Assembly: GCA_028282805.1 (NCBI GenBank) | Contig: JANQHD010000054.1 | Location: 62,001-126,000 of the forward strand | Source: Phycisphaeraceae bacterium | Lineage (GTDB): Bacteria > Planctomycetota > Phycisphaerae > Phycisphaerales > Zrk34 | Direction of reading: 5' to 3' | Length of the DNA: 64,000 nt | Shown: positions 44,821 to 53,576 of the stretch, in pieces | Layout: every line of letters starts with the position of its first letter | How positions within the stretch are numbered: position 1 is the stretch's first letter | Made by a program: the position numbers and the translations under genes | Notes under the pieces: generated by a model | Databases searched by the model: none | Seen by the model: the letters and a program-made list of their open reading frames with translations, nothing else | What the model was told of the DNA's origin: nothing

Positions 44821-46098
44821 GTGGCCAAGAGCATATCACAATCGAAATCGGTCAGCCCGGCCCGCGACGCGGCGGTTGACGCGGTGGTGAAACTGGTGCG
44901 CGGCGGGCCGACCCGGCCGATCGCGGTCGACACCGCGAAACTCGACGAGCGCGACGCGCGGTTGGCCGAGTCGATCTACCGCGTGTCGGTGGGGCGGTGG
45001 CTGACGATCGAGCGTGTGCTCAACACGTGCCTGTCGCAGCCGGACGTCGAGCCCGAGCTGCGCGCGGTGCTGGTCGTGGGCGCGGCTCAACTTTTGTTCA
45101 TGGACCGGGTGCCCGCCCACGCCGTGGTCGACACGGCCGTGCAGCAGGCGCGCCACCGCTTGCGCGAGGGCGCCGCGAAGATGACCAACGCCGTGCTGCG
45201 CCGCGCCGCCGACATGGTGCTCGAACGCCGCGCCGACGGCGGGTGGGGGCCGGCCAACAACCTCGTGCCGTGGCGCGGCGGGGCGATCCAACTGGCCAAG
45301 GCCGCGCTGATCAAGGCCAAAGACCCGGTGCGTTACCTGTCGCTGGCCACCAGCCACGACCGCCGGCTCGTCGCGGCGTGGGTCGAAACGTTCGGCCTCG
45401 ACCACGCGATCGAACTGCTCGGCCACAGCCACGTCGAACCCGTGACCTACCTGCACGGCCCCGAGGGGATCAAGCCGTGGCACGGCGGCGGGTTGGCCGA
45501 GAAGATCGGGTCGGCCGGCGATTGCTGGGTGCAGGACCCGACCGCCGCGCGCCCGGTCAAGGCCACGCGCGGCATGCGCTTCGAGCTGATCGTCGATTAC
45601 TGCGCCGGGCTCGGCACGAAGACCCGCCAGCTCGCGCAGGCGCACCCCAAGTCGCGCATCGTCGCGTCCGACACCGATGCGCCGCGGTTCGCCGAGCTGC
45701 GGCGCACGTTCGCCGACCACGCGATGGTGTCGGTCGTCGAGCCCGAGGCGCTGTCGCCGCACACGGGCCGGGCGGATTTGTTGTTGCTGGACGTGCCGTG
45801 CTCGAACACGGGCGTGCTGGCGCGTCGGCCCGAGGCGCGGTACCGCTACACGCCGCGCCACCTCGACTCGCTCGAGCGGTTGCAGCGGCGGATCATCGCC
45901 GAGTCGTTGCCGTTGTTGAGCAAGCGGGGCAAGCTGCTGTACAGCACGTGCAGCATCGAGCCGCGCGAGAACGAGCGCATGGTCGAGTGGGCGGCGGAGG
46001 CGTTCGAGCTGACCATCGAGCGCGACAAGCTCACCCTGCCGGCCGGTGAAGCCGACGCCTACCGCGACGGCGGGTACTACGCGATCCTCAACCGCTGA
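44821..46098 (+). CDS. 16S rRNA cytosine-C5 methyltransferase, RsmB type
   Basis: 425 residues from a GTG. An NusB-like RNA-binding domain (about 1-140) precedes a Fmu/RsmB methyltransferase. The SAM site is in VDYCAGLGTKTRQLAQ; the release cysteine is Cys327 in LLLDVPCSNTGVLARRPE and the catalytic one Cys377 in LLYSTCSIEPRENE. It would methylate a cytosine of 16S rRNA (C967 in RsmB). Confidence 0.92.
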   Translation: MAKSISQSKSVSPARDAAVDAVVKLVRGGPTRPIAVDTAKLDERDARLAESIYRVSVGRWLTIERVLNTCLSQPDVEPELRAVLVVGAAQLLFMDRVPAHAVVDTAVQQARHRLREGAAKMTNAVLRRAADMVLERRADGGWGPANNLVPWRGGAIQLAKAALIKAKDPVRYLSLATSHDRRLVAAWVETFGLDHAIELLGHSHVEPVTYLHGPEGIKPWHGGGLAEKIGSAGDCWVQDPTAARPVKATRGMRFELIVDYCAGLGTKTRQLAQAHPKSRIVASDTDAPRFAELRRTFADHAMVSVVEPEALSPHTGRADLLLLDVPCSNTGVLARRPEARYRYTPRHLDSLERLQRRIIAESLPLLSKRGKLLYSTCSIEPRENERMVEWAAEAFELTIERDKLTLPAGEADAYRDGGYYAILNR

Positions 46099-46105
46099 CG
46101 CGCGA

Positions 46106-47446
46106 TCACCAGCCGTCTTTGGCGCGTTCGGCCTTGTACTTCTCGACGAGCTTCAGCACCACGTCGCGCCGGTCTTGCGCGAGGTTCGTTTGTTCGTTCG
46201 GGTCGGCGGCGAGGTCGTACAGCTGCCACGGTTTGTGGGCGCCGTTGCGCACGATCTTCCAGTCGCCGTCGCGCAGCGCTTCCCAGCGGCGTGGGCCCCA
46301 CACCCAGTAAATCGTGCGCGGCGCGGGCTTGTGTTCGGCGTCGACCAACATCGGCCAGACGTTTTGCCCGTCCCACGCGGGGTCTTGCTCGGGTTTGTAA
46401 CCGACCACGCCGGCGAGCGTGGGCATCCAGTCGACGGCGTGCATCGGCGTCGTCAGCTTGTGCGCGGGAAGCTTGCCGGGGTAGTTGATCAGCGCCGGCA
46501 CGCGGATGCCGCCTTCGTAGGCGGTGGTCTTGCCGCCGCGCAGCGGGGCGTTCGAGCTGAATCCCTTAGCCAGCTTCGTGTCGGGCGGCGGGTAGTTGCC
46601 GCCGGGGTATGCGCCGGCGATGCCGCCGTTGTCCGACGTGAACACGATGATCGTGCGCTTGCGTTGGCCGGTCTTTTCCAGGGCCTCGACCATCCGCCCG
46701 ACCGCCGCGTCCATGTGCGACACCGCCGCGGCGAACAGCCGGCGGTCCGGGTCGGCGATGTGCTTGTTGAGGTGGTGCCACTTCGTGTCGCCCTCGATCA
46801 GCGGCGTGTGCACGGCATGAAACGGCACGTAAAAAAACCACGGCTCGCCCCGGTGTTCGTTGATCCACCTGACCGCCTCGTTGGCCGTCAGGTCGGTCAC
46901 GTGCCCCACCTCGGTGATGAACTCGTGGTTGCGGTGCCAGGTCTGTGTGTACTCGGGCCGGTTCAGGCGGTAGCGGTGGTCGTACATGCCGACCGCGCCG
47001 GCGAGCGAGCCGTGCGAGTAGTCGAAGCCGTGGTGGTTCGGGCCCCACTTCGGCAGCGAACCCATGTGCCATTTGCCCGACATGCCGGTCGCGTAGCCCA
47101 TCGACTTGAACATGTGCGCCATGGTCAGCGTGCCGATGGCGTACGACCGCTCGTTGCTCGCCTGCGTGCAGTGCTTGCCGAACCGGCTGGGGTAACGCCC
47201 GGTCATCAACGCCACACGCGTCGGCGTGCACTGCGGCTGCACGTAGTGCGCATCGAGCTCGACGCCCGCCCTGGCCAGCGCGTCGAGGTTCGGCGTGCGC
47301 AGCTCGGGGTTGTGGTAGCCGATGTCGTTCCAGCCCTGGTCGTCGGAAACGATGAACAGCACGTTGGGCTTGCCGGCAGCGGTCCCGGCCCACACGCCAC
47401 AGCTCATCGACACCACCACGCACGCGATCACGCATATCGTTTTCAT
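46106..47446 (-). CDS. Secreted sulfatase (formylglycine type)
   Basis: 446 residues with a signal peptide (about 1-24). The motif VQPQCTPTRVALMTGRYPSR holds Cys73 in C-x-P-x-R, the site turned into formylglycine. Metal-binding motifs are NVLFIVSDDQGWND, and TSDNGG later in the chain; GKWHMG is typical too. It looks like an arylsulfatase/N-acetylgalactosamine-sulfatase, of the type planctomycetes use on sulfated polysaccharides. The maturing enzyme and other degradation genes are not nearby. A TACAAT box lies 6 bases before the start. Confidence 0.93.
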   Translation of the reverse strand: MKTICVIACVVVSMSCGVWAGTAAGKPNVLFIVSDDQGWNDIGYHNPELRTPNLDALARAGVELDAHYVQPQCTPTRVALMTGRYPSRFGKHCTQASNERSYAIGTLTMAHMFKSMGYATGMSGKWHMGSLPKWGPNHHGFDYSHGSLAGAVGMYDHRYRLNRPEYTQTWHRNHEFITEVGHVTDLTANEAVRWINEHRGEPWFFYVPFHAVHTPLIEGDTKWHHLNKHIADPDRRLFAAAVSHMDAAVGRMVEALEKTGQRKRTIIVFTSDNGGIAGAYPGGNYPPPDTKLAKGFSSNAPLRGGKTTAYEGGIRVPALINYPGKLPAHKLTTPMHAVDWMPTLAGVVGYKPEQDPAWDGQNVWPMLVDAEHKPAPRTIYWVWGPRRWEALRDGDWKIVRNGAHKPWQLYDLAADPNEQTNLAQDRRDVVLKLVEKYKAERAKDGW

Positions 47447-47452
47447 GCTCCG

Positions 47453-47458
47453 ATTGTA
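47453..47458 (-). promoter_or_regulatory. -10 box at the sulfatase start (possible leaderless transcript)
   Basis: TACAAT on the minus strand, then CGGAGC, then ATG 47446. The GGAG is too close to the ATG to act as a ribosome site. Confidence 0.5.
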
Positions 47459-47701
47459 TGGCCCCGCGCCGATCGCACAAAGATTTGCACGCGCGTCCGA
47501 CACCAAGCCGGACCGGAGCGCAGCGCAGGTCCGGATCTCACCCCCGTTCGGTTTGTAACGATCGTGCGGCCTGTGACGGTCGTTCCGCCCGCCCGCCGCG
47601 TTCCCGGCGGCCCCGGCGCAGTTCGCTTGGATCGCCCGGCCGTTCGATTCGATGCAGATTCAGTGCGTTTGTGCGCCGTGATCGCCACGGAGGAGGGCCC
47701 C

Positions 47702-48187
47702 ATGCCTCGGGGACGGAATCGATGCAACCCGCCCGCGCATCGCTGCGCGTTCAGCCTGCTCGAGCTGGTGATTATTCTGGTGACGATCGCGCTGCTGTCG
47801 GCGATTGCCGTGCCGCGGTACGCCGATGCGCTGGTGCGGTACCGCGTCAACCTCGCCGCCGACCGCGTGATGCGCGACCTGCAATGGGCGGCGGCGCACG
47901 CCAAGGCCACCGGGGCCGACGTGGTGTTGGCGTTCGACCTCGCGGACAACGCGTACACCTCCGCCGAGCTCGATGACCCCGATCAGCCCGGCTCCGGTTA
48001 CGCCGTGGCGCTCGGCGAACCGCCTTACGAAGCCGCGATCACCGCCGCCGACTTCGCCGGCAGCGCCCAGGTCACGTTCAATGGCTACGGCACGCCGTCG
48101 GCGTCGGGTTTCATCGCCGTGACGGTCGGCGATCGCACACAAAAGGTCACGCTCGACGCGGCGACCGGCGAGGTGAGCATCCCATGA
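47702..48187 (+). CDS. GspH-like minor pseudopilin (first of four)
   Basis: 161 residues. A basic leader and a prepilin signal with cleavage after Ala16 (CAFSLLELVIILVTIALL), Glu at mature position 5. A short GspH/FimT-type domain follows (ADRVMRDLQWAAAHAKATGA), ending in two beta strands (VTVGDRTQKVTLDAATGEV). The ribosome site is GGAGGAGGG. The stop overlaps the next start as ATGA (48184-48187). As in type II secretion, it would help start or cap a pseudopilus. Confidence 0.88.
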   Translation: MPRGRNRCNPPAHRCAFSLLELVIILVTIALLSAIAVPRYADALVRYRVNLAADRVMRDLQWAAAHAKATGADVVLAFDLADNAYTSAELDDPDQPGSGYAVALGEPPYEAAITAADFAGSAQVTFNGYGTPSASGFIAVTVGDRTQKVTLDAATGEVSIP

Positions 48188-49839
48188 CGTTGACCCGAAA
48201 CAATCCGCCCGCCCGCCGCGCGCTCGGCTACACGCTGGTCGAGGCGACCGTCGCCATCGCGGTGATGAGCGTGCTGCTGGTGGCGATCGGTTCCGTGCTC
48301 GCCATGGCGATGCAAGCCGTGCCGTCGGCCGACGACCCGCTGCTGACCCGCCTCGAAACCACGCAGGCGCTCCAGCAGATCGCCGACGAGTTCCAGTTCG
48401 CCACACACATCGTCGCGCAGACCCCTAACGCCATCACGTTCTCCGTGCCCGATCGCACGGGCGACGGAGCGCCCGACACCATCGCCTACTCGTGGTCCGG
48501 CAACCCCGGCAGCCCCCTGACGCGCATGATCAACAACAGCGCGGCCACGGTGGTCGTGGCGGACGTGCACTCCCTCGGCCTGAACCTGATCAAAACCAAC
48601 GTCGTCGAGACGTACCCCGGGCTGCTGGTCCCGTCGGCCGAACAACAGCTCAGCACCCACCTCGGCAACAGCAATGCGAACGACCAAACGGTCACCCAAG
48701 ACAACTGGCACGGCCAGTCGTTCACCCCCGTGTTCCCTGCGGAAGCGGTCGCCTGGCGGGTCAGCCGTGTGCGCTTCGTGGCCAGGCGGGTCGACATCCC
48801 AACCAGTAACCTGTTCGTGCAATTGTGGCCCGCCGACGCCGCCGGTCGCCCGATCGGCGGTGCCGTGGTGCAGGAAACCGTCCACGAGTCCAGCCTTCCC
48901 GCCTCGATGCAGTGGCACGAGGTGACCATCGGTTCGCCCCTGCGGTTCAACCCGGGTGATTCGGCTTGCCTGGTCTTGGCCGAGAACGACCTGGCCGGTT
49001 ACGCGGCCTCTGTTCGGACCGATGCGGGTGCGGGCCCGGGTTACGTATACACCGGCAACGCTGGCAATTCATGGAGCTTCGATCACGGATCGGCTCTCCA
49101 GCACGAGTTTGTGGGCGTCTACTTCACCCCCGGGCCGGACCAGACGTTGGCCCGATCCTATGTCACCCGCGCCCGCTTGGCACTTACGACCGGCGACCTG
49201 GCCGAAGCCCACGAAGTGACCGTCCGCCCGCTCAACCAACCCGAACTGCTCAGCCGATACTGGCGCCTCGACTTCGACGGCGACCCCACCGCGGTCGATG
49301 CCAACGGCGACGGGCAAGGCGACTGGACCACCGCCAACGGCCAGCCGTTCGACACCGGCGACCTGAGCGATGGCGTGTGGTGCCCCACGAGCACCGACCC
49401 CGCGATCGATAGCCACCCCGACTGCGATTTTGACGAGCCGACGACCGTGGACGTGCGCTTCCGCGCGACGGGCACGGGCTCGGCCGCGACCGTGTGGGTC
49501 AACGCCGACCACGGCGGCGGCAAGTGCGCCACGATCGTCGCCACGCTCACGAAGCAGCCCGGCTCGCAAACGCTGGCCGTCTCCAACATGACCGCGCTGC
49601 ACCACCCCGCGTTGCTCGCCAGCGTCCCCGACCTGTCCCCCGGCATGGTCGAGCTGCGCCTGCTGATCGACCCCGACGCCAACACCATCAACGTCCGCGT
49701 CAACGGCGCCGACGCCGGCACCTACGGCTACGCACGCAGCCTGGCCTACGCCAGCCAGCCCTACATCCGCCTGTTCAGCTCCAACGGCAAGGTCGTGTTC
49801 GACGAGCTGAAGGTGCGCGTGGGAGGCACGGGCGGATGA
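48184..49839 (+). CDS. Minor pseudopilin with long extracellular beta-sandwich domains (second of four)
   Basis: 551 residues, far longer than GspJ (about 200). The prepilin signal is RRALGYTLVEATVAIAVMSV, with cleavage after Gly15. Residues about 150-330 resemble a beta-sandwich of surface proteins (HGQSFTPVFPAEAVAWRVSR, LFVQLWPADAAGRPIG, MQWHEVTIGSPLRF). Residues about 360-550 look like a second, lectin-like sandwich, with a calcium-loop-like DANGDGQGD and the ending GKVVFDELKVRVG. Start and stop overlap both neighbours by four bases. It probably displays a binding head on the pseudopilus. Confidence 0.8.
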   Translation: MTLTRNNPPARRALGYTLVEATVAIAVMSVLLVAIGSVLAMAMQAVPSADDPLLTRLETTQALQQIADEFQFATHIVAQTPNAITFSVPDRTGDGAPDTIAYSWSGNPGSPLTRMINNSAATVVVADVHSLGLNLIKTNVVETYPGLLVPSAEQQLSTHLGNSNANDQTVTQDNWHGQSFTPVFPAEAVAWRVSRVRFVARRVDIPTSNLFVQLWPADAAGRPIGGAVVQETVHESSLPASMQWHEVTIGSPLRFNPGDSACLVLAENDLAGYAASVRTDAGAGPGYVYTGNAGNSWSFDHGSALQHEFVGVYFTPGPDQTLARSYVTRARLALTTGDLAEAHEVTVRPLNQPELLSRYWRLDFDGDPTAVDANGDGQGDWTTANGQPFDTGDLSDGVWCPTSTDPAIDSHPDCDFDEPTTVDVRFRATGTGSAATVWVNADHGGGKCATIVATLTKQPGSQTLAVSNMTALHHPALLASVPDLSPGMVELRLLIDPDANTINVRVNGADAGTYGYARSLAYASQPYIRLFSSNGKVVFDELKVRVGGTGG

Positions 49840-50372
49840 CCCACACACCGACCCATCGTCGCCGCCGGGGCTTCACGCTCGTCGAGGCGGTCATCTGCAT
49901 CGGCATCGTCGGCGTCATGGTCGCGCCCACGCTGTACGTGGTCGGCGCTTCACGCACGACGCGCCTGCGCAGCGAGAACCACGCCCGCGCCGCCAGCCTC
50001 GCCGATGCGCTGCTCGCCGAGGTCATGGCCAAGCCGTACGCCGACCCTGATTCGCCCCACGCGCCGCTCGGGCCCAACGGCGGCGAGGGCTCCGGCGGCG
50101 GCCGGCTGAACTTCGACGACGTCGACGACTTCGACGGCTGGAACGCCTCGCCACCGATCCGCCCCAACGGCGCACCGATCGGCGGCGTCGGCGGCCTGAC
50201 GCGCTGCGTATCGGTGGGGTACGTTTCACCCGATGACATGGACACGTACGTGCCGACCGACACCGGCCTCAAGCGGATCACCGTCGTCGTCAAACGCGGC
50301 GATGCGGTGCTGGCCGAGCTCAACGCCCTGCGCACCAGCGCCCGGCCCGACCCGCAGAGCGAACTGGAGTAA
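49836..50372 (+). CDS. GspI-like minor pseudopilin (third of four)
   Basis: 178 residues. Leader RRRRG with the prepilin segment FTLVEAVICIGIVGVMVAPT, cleaved after Gly12. Then a helix (RAASLADALLAEVMAKPYAD) as in GspI/PilV, an acidic Gly-rich loop, and a short beta part with VKRITV-like strand (TGLKRITVVVKRGDAVLAEL). It starts inside the stop of the previous gene (ATGA at 49836) and ends 3 bases before the next start. Confidence 0.85.
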   Translation: MTHTPTHRRRRGFTLVEAVICIGIVGVMVAPTLYVVGASRTTRLRSENHARAASLADALLAEVMAKPYADPDSPHAPLGPNGGEGSGGGRLNFDDVDDFDGWNASPPIRPNGAPIGGVGGLTRCVSVGYVSPDDMDTYVPTDTGLKRITVVVKRGDAVLAELNALRTSARPDPQSELE

Positions 50373-50375
50373 GCG

Positions 50376-51326
50376 ATGAACCGACCACGCCACCAAACGA
50401 GGCCGAACCGGCGCCGCGGCGGGGCGTACATCCTCGTGCTCGGGGTGGCGATGCTGCTGGCCGTGCTCGGCATGGCGGGCATGATGTCGGCGCGCGTCAC
50501 CCACCGGCAGGCCACCGTCGGCTCCAGCGCCACCGATGCGATGCGCCTGGCCGAGTCGGCCGTCGAGCTGGCGCTGCACGAAATGGCCGGCGACCCGGGC
50601 TGGCGGGACAACCACGCCTCCGGCGAGTGGGCCGCGCCCAAGCCGATCGGCGGCGGCAGCGTGTGGTACGCGCTGGTCGACGTGGGCGACGGCGATCTGG
50701 CCAATGACCCGGACGACCCGGTCCGCATCTACGGCCGGGCCGAGCGCGGTGGCAGCGCCCGCATCATCCGCGCCGATGTCGATGTCAGCACCGTCGAGGG
50801 GGTGGTCGGCCTGACCAACGGCGGCTTCGAGAGCGGCACCGCGCCGTGGTTCACCTACCAGGACTCCGGCGTCGTGATGCCCTGGACCACCGCCCCTCAC
50901 GGCGGCAGCCAGAACGTGATCGTGACCGGCCGCGCCTCGCCCCAGACGTCGCTGGCACAGGACGTGACCGACCAGTTGCAGAACGGCCAGTCGTACAACC
51001 TGCGGGCCTACGTGCAGACGGTTCATTTCTGGGGGGCGACGGTCGTGGGCCTGGCCATCGAATCCGACGACGGGCCCGACCAGCAGTTCACCGTGACCGG
51101 CCCGGCCGGCGTGCTGCCGATTTGGGGCGAGGTGTCGGGCACGGTGACGCCCACCTGGGATGGCGAATTGTTGCAAGCGTATTTCTTCGTCCAGTACACC
51201 GAGAGCAACGTGGACTTCATGGTCGACGACGCGTCGATGTCGGCCGAGGCGGCCAGCACGTTCGAGGTCGATCACGGGTCGTGGCGGCGCGTGCTGGTGC
51301 AAGACGCGCCCGCCCTGAGCGATTAG
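50376..51326 (+). CDS. PilX/GspK-like protein with carbohydrate-binding-like module (fourth of four)
   Basis: 316 residues. A basic leader RRRGG precedes a hydrophobic segment AYILVLGVAMLLAVLGMAGM without the Glu5 of pilins, as in GspK/PilX. The helix ATDAMRLAESAVELALHEMA is typical. Residues about 145-295 resemble a CBM4/9/22 beta-sandwich (NGGFESGTAPW near its start, GQSYNLRAYVQTV in the middle, FMVDDASM at the end). GspK-like proteins sit at the pseudopilus tip, so a sugar-binding module there would face outside. A terminator follows at 51353. Confidence 0.8.
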   Translation: MNRPRHQTRPNRRRGGAYILVLGVAMLLAVLGMAGMMSARVTHRQATVGSSATDAMRLAESAVELALHEMAGDPGWRDNHASGEWAAPKPIGGGSVWYALVDVGDGDLANDPDDPVRIYGRAERGGSARIIRADVDVSTVEGVVGLTNGGFESGTAPWFTYQDSGVVMPWTTAPHGGSQNVIVTGRASPQTSLAQDVTDQLQNGQSYNLRAYVQTVHFWGATVVGLAIESDDGPDQQFTVTGPAGVLPIWGEVSGTVTPTWDGELLQAYFFVQYTESNVDFMVDDASMSAEAASTFEVDHGSWRRVLVQDAPALSD

Positions 51327-51352
51327 CACAAATGAAAAAGCTCACTTACGGA

Positions 51353-51382
51353 AAAGCCCACCCATGGCCATGGGTGGGCTTT
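51353..51382. terminator. Bidirectional terminator between the pilin operon and xerC
   Basis: A perfect 30-base palindrome, AAAGCCCACCCATGG and its complement, with A-run before and T-run after the G+C stem. It serves the pseudopilin operon on the plus strand and the convergent recombinase gene on the minus strand. Confidence 0.75.
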
Positions 51383-51407
51383 GTTGAGCAAACGGTTGCG
51401 GCGCGGC

Positions 51408-52388
51408 TCACGACGCCCGCGGGTGGGCTTGGTCGTAGGCGTCGCGCATGCGCTGGGTGGTCAGGTGGGTGTAGACCTGCGTGGTGCTCAGCGACTGGTG
51501 GCCGAGCAGCTCTTGCACGCTGCGCAGGTCGGCGCCGTTGTCGAGCAGGTGGGTGGCGAAACTGTGGCGGAGGGTGTGGGGGCTGATGTCCGGGTCGAGG
51601 CCCGCCTCGGCGAGGTACTTGTCGAGCTTGCGGCGGACCGACCGGCTGGACAGGCGGCCGCCGGACTTGTTGATGAACAGCGGCGTGGGCTGGCCGGCCT
51701 CGAACTGCGACTTGACCGCGGCGAAGCGCGGGTCGGCGGTGAGGGTGGCGATGTAGTGGTGGATGGCGCGCAGGGCGTGCGAGCCGAGCGGCACGATGCG
51801 CTCCTTCTTGCCCTTGCCGCGGATGGTCAGGGCCTCGCCGATCTCGTCCATGTCGGCCCGGTCGAGCTCGACCAGCTCGCTGACCCGGATGCCCGTGGAG
51901 TAGAGGGTTTCGAGGATGGCCCGGTCACGCGCGCCCAGCGAGGTCTTGTCGTTGGGCGTGGCCAGCAGGCGTTCGACCTGCTCGACGCTGATCGCCTTGG
52001 GCAGCCGCTTGGCCTGCTTGGGCGTGCGGATCAGCAGCATGGGGTTGGCCTCGGACTTGCCGACGCGCGCCAGGTACTTGTAGAAGCTGCGCAACGTGGC
52101 GATCTTGCGCGCCATGGTCGAGGCGGAGTACTCGAACTCGTCGAGGTGCGCCAGGAACCGGCGGATCAGCAGCGCGTCGGCGGTGGTCATGGTCGTCTGC
52201 ACCCGCTCGATGGTGGCCGCGCCGCCGTTGCCCGCCGAATCGGATTCGGCCTCGGCCTCGTTGGTGAGGAACTCGGCGAACTGCCGCAGGTCCGCCCCGT
52301 AACACCGCGCGGTGTAGGGGCTGAAGTGGCGCTCGAGGCGCAGGTAATCGAGGAATTGATTGATGACCGGGACTTCGATGTTATCCAT
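51408..52388 (-). CDS. XerC/XerD-type tyrosine recombinase
   Basis: 326 residues. An N-terminal SAM-like core-binding domain (YLRLERHFSPYTARCYGADL) contains an insert of about 20 residues rich in Glu, Ser and Gly. The catalytic residues are Arg in GIRVSELVEL, Lys in GKGKKERIVP, His and Arg in HTLRHSFATHL, His in LGHQSLSTTQVY and the nucleophile Tyr in QVYTHL. It probably resolves chromosome dimers at dif. Whether it is XerC or XerD cannot be told. It overlaps the preceding small gene by 8 bases. Confidence 0.93.
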   Translation of the reverse strand: MDNIEVPVINQFLDYLRLERHFSPYTARCYGADLRQFAEFLTNEAEAESDSAGNGGAATIERVQTTMTTADALLIRRFLAHLDEFEYSASTMARKIATLRSFYKYLARVGKSEANPMLLIRTPKQAKRLPKAISVEQVERLLATPNDKTSLGARDRAILETLYSTGIRVSELVELDRADMDEIGEALTIRGKGKKERIVPLGSHALRAIHHYIATLTADPRFAAVKSQFEAGQPTPLFINKSGGRLSSRSVRRKLDKYLAEAGLDPDISPHTLRHSFATHLLDNGADLRSVQELLGHQSLSTTQVYTHLTTQRMRDAYDQAHPRAS

Positions 52389-52659
52389 GGTGTCGCTCCG
52401 TCTGCTCATTGCTGGCCTTGCCCTCCGTGGGCGGGTCGGTTTGGCGTTCGAGTTCGGCGCTGATCCGCACGCCCATCTGGTGGCAGAGCACCGCGGCGTC
52501 GAACCAGTCGAAGTTCGTGTTCTGATCACGCGCCGCGTCGGCGATCTGCGACAACACCTCACGCTCGCCGCCGGGCGTGTAGCGGAACACCCAGCGCTGG
52601 CCGTGCTTGACCAGCTCCAGCTGCTTCGGTGCGGTGGTTGTCGTCTTGCTCGACGGCAT
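52381..52659 (-). CDS. Hypothetical protein, 92 residues, upstream of the recombinase gene
   Basis: No family recognised. The middle (VKHGQRWVFRYTPGGEREVL) is beta-like, and the following part (DWFDAAVLCHQMGVRIS) helical, with DAARDQNTNFDW between. No signal peptide. The eight-base overlap with the recombinase gene suggests one transcript, so it may assist it or simply be co-transcribed. Confidence 0.65.
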   Translation of the reverse strand: MPSSKTTTTAPKQLELVKHGQRWVFRYTPGGEREVLSQIADAARDQNTNFDWFDAAVLCHQMGVRISAELERQTDPPTEGKASNEQTERHHG

Positions 52660-52710
52660 CGGCTTACTCGCGGCCCCTGCGTCGGGGCGGCTTAGCCGAA
52701 CCTCGAACGG

Positions 52711-53475
52711 TCAGGGGCGGTTGGTCACGGCTTCGATCTGCCGGCCCCCGGTCAGGCGCTGCCACTCAGCGCTGAACAGGCGGCGGGTCAGCTCGTGACT
52801 GACAAACTCGCTGTACAGGTCCATGTTGAGCAGGTAACGCCGGTTGCCCGACGGGCTGTCGTCGGGCGTGCGGCCCTTGGCGAACGCCATCAGCCGGTAC
52901 ATCACGTCGCCGTTGGCCGCGTCGAAGTAACCGCCGGCCGAGCTGACGGGCTGGTCGTAACGCACCGTGCCCTGGGGCAGCCTGTCGCTCGCCGCGTAGG
53001 TCAGCGACCGGCTGTCGATCCCCGTGCCGCGGTAGACGCCGCGCTTGGCGTACAGCTGGACCTGGGCGCCGATCTTCGGCGGTTCGTAGGGGTCCCACGC
53101 CGTGATGGTGCCCACGACCAGGCCGTCGGCGCCGAGCGTCTGCATCAGGCCCATCGCGTCGGCGACGGTGTTGACCTCCCGCAGCTTCATCGCCGACATC
53201 GCGGCAAACACCCGGTTGACCGGCAGCACGGTGACGCCCTCGACCTGTTGCACCTGCTGGGCCATGCGGTCGGCCATCGCCGCCGAGTCGACCAGCGACG
53301 TGCCCGACTCGTTGCGGAACGGCACGACGGCCCAGACCTTGGGGCCCGGGTAGGGGCTGGTCAGCGTGGTGGGGCGTTCGATACGCTTCGCACACCCAAC
53401 CAGGCTCACCGACACCACCATCGCCGCGACCGCGAGGCACAGCGTCCTGCTCAAGTAGACCTTTTCACTTGTCAT
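52711..53475 (-). CDS. CsgG/PelC-like envelope lipoprotein
   Basis: 254 residues. A lipoprotein signal ends in LVGC (about residue 28). The following strand-helix part VWAVVPFRNESGTSLVDSAA, with LMQTLGADGLVVGTITAWDP later, has the pattern of CsgG/TolB-N-like lipoproteins that assemble as outer-membrane rings. The precise family is not certain. ATG 53475 has AGGA 5 bases upstream; ATG 53490 is an alternative with GGAG. It lies 97 bases downstream of the TolB-like gene on the same strand. Confidence 0.75.
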   Translation of the reverse strand: MTSEKVYLSRTLCLAVAAMVVSVSLVGCAKRIERPTTLTSPYPGPKVWAVVPFRNESGTSLVDSAAMADRMAQQVQQVEGVTVLPVNRVFAAMSAMKLREVNTVADAMGLMQTLGADGLVVGTITAWDPYEPPKIGAQVQLYAKRGVYRGTGIDSRSLTYAASDRLPQGTVRYDQPVSSAGGYFDAANGDVMYRLMAFAKGRTPDDSPSGNRRYLLNMDLYSEFVSHELTRRLFSAEWQRLTGGRQIEAVTNRP

Positions 53476-53513
53476 GGCGTCCTGCCGCATGGATGAGCTC
53501 CGCCCATCGAGTA

Positions 53514-53576
53514 TCGGGGCTCGGGTTTCGGGGCTCGGGCGTGACACCCGGAACCCGATACCCGGAACCCGGTTAT
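53514..53576. repeat. Heptad fold-back repeat D
   Basis: Nine 7-base units: TCGGGGC, TCGGGTT, TCGGGGC, TCGGGCG, TGACACC, CGGAACC, CGATACC, CGGAACC, CGGTTAT. The first four have a G-rich sense and the last four a C-rich, roughly complementary sense, so the tract can fold back. The final unit contains the stop codon of the TolB-like gene (53573-53575); the repeat therefore starts exactly at its end. Confidence 0.82.

Noticed and set aside
47502-47534. Stem CCGGACC/GGTCCGG upstream of the pseudopilin operon as an attenuator
   Set aside because: Only 7 bp, no T-run and no leader peptide; it could be chance in G+C-rich DNA.
46046-47701. A long plus-strand frame running into the first pseudopilin gene
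   Set aside because: It is the antisense of the sulfatase gene; the prepilin leader and ribosome site fix the real start at 47702.
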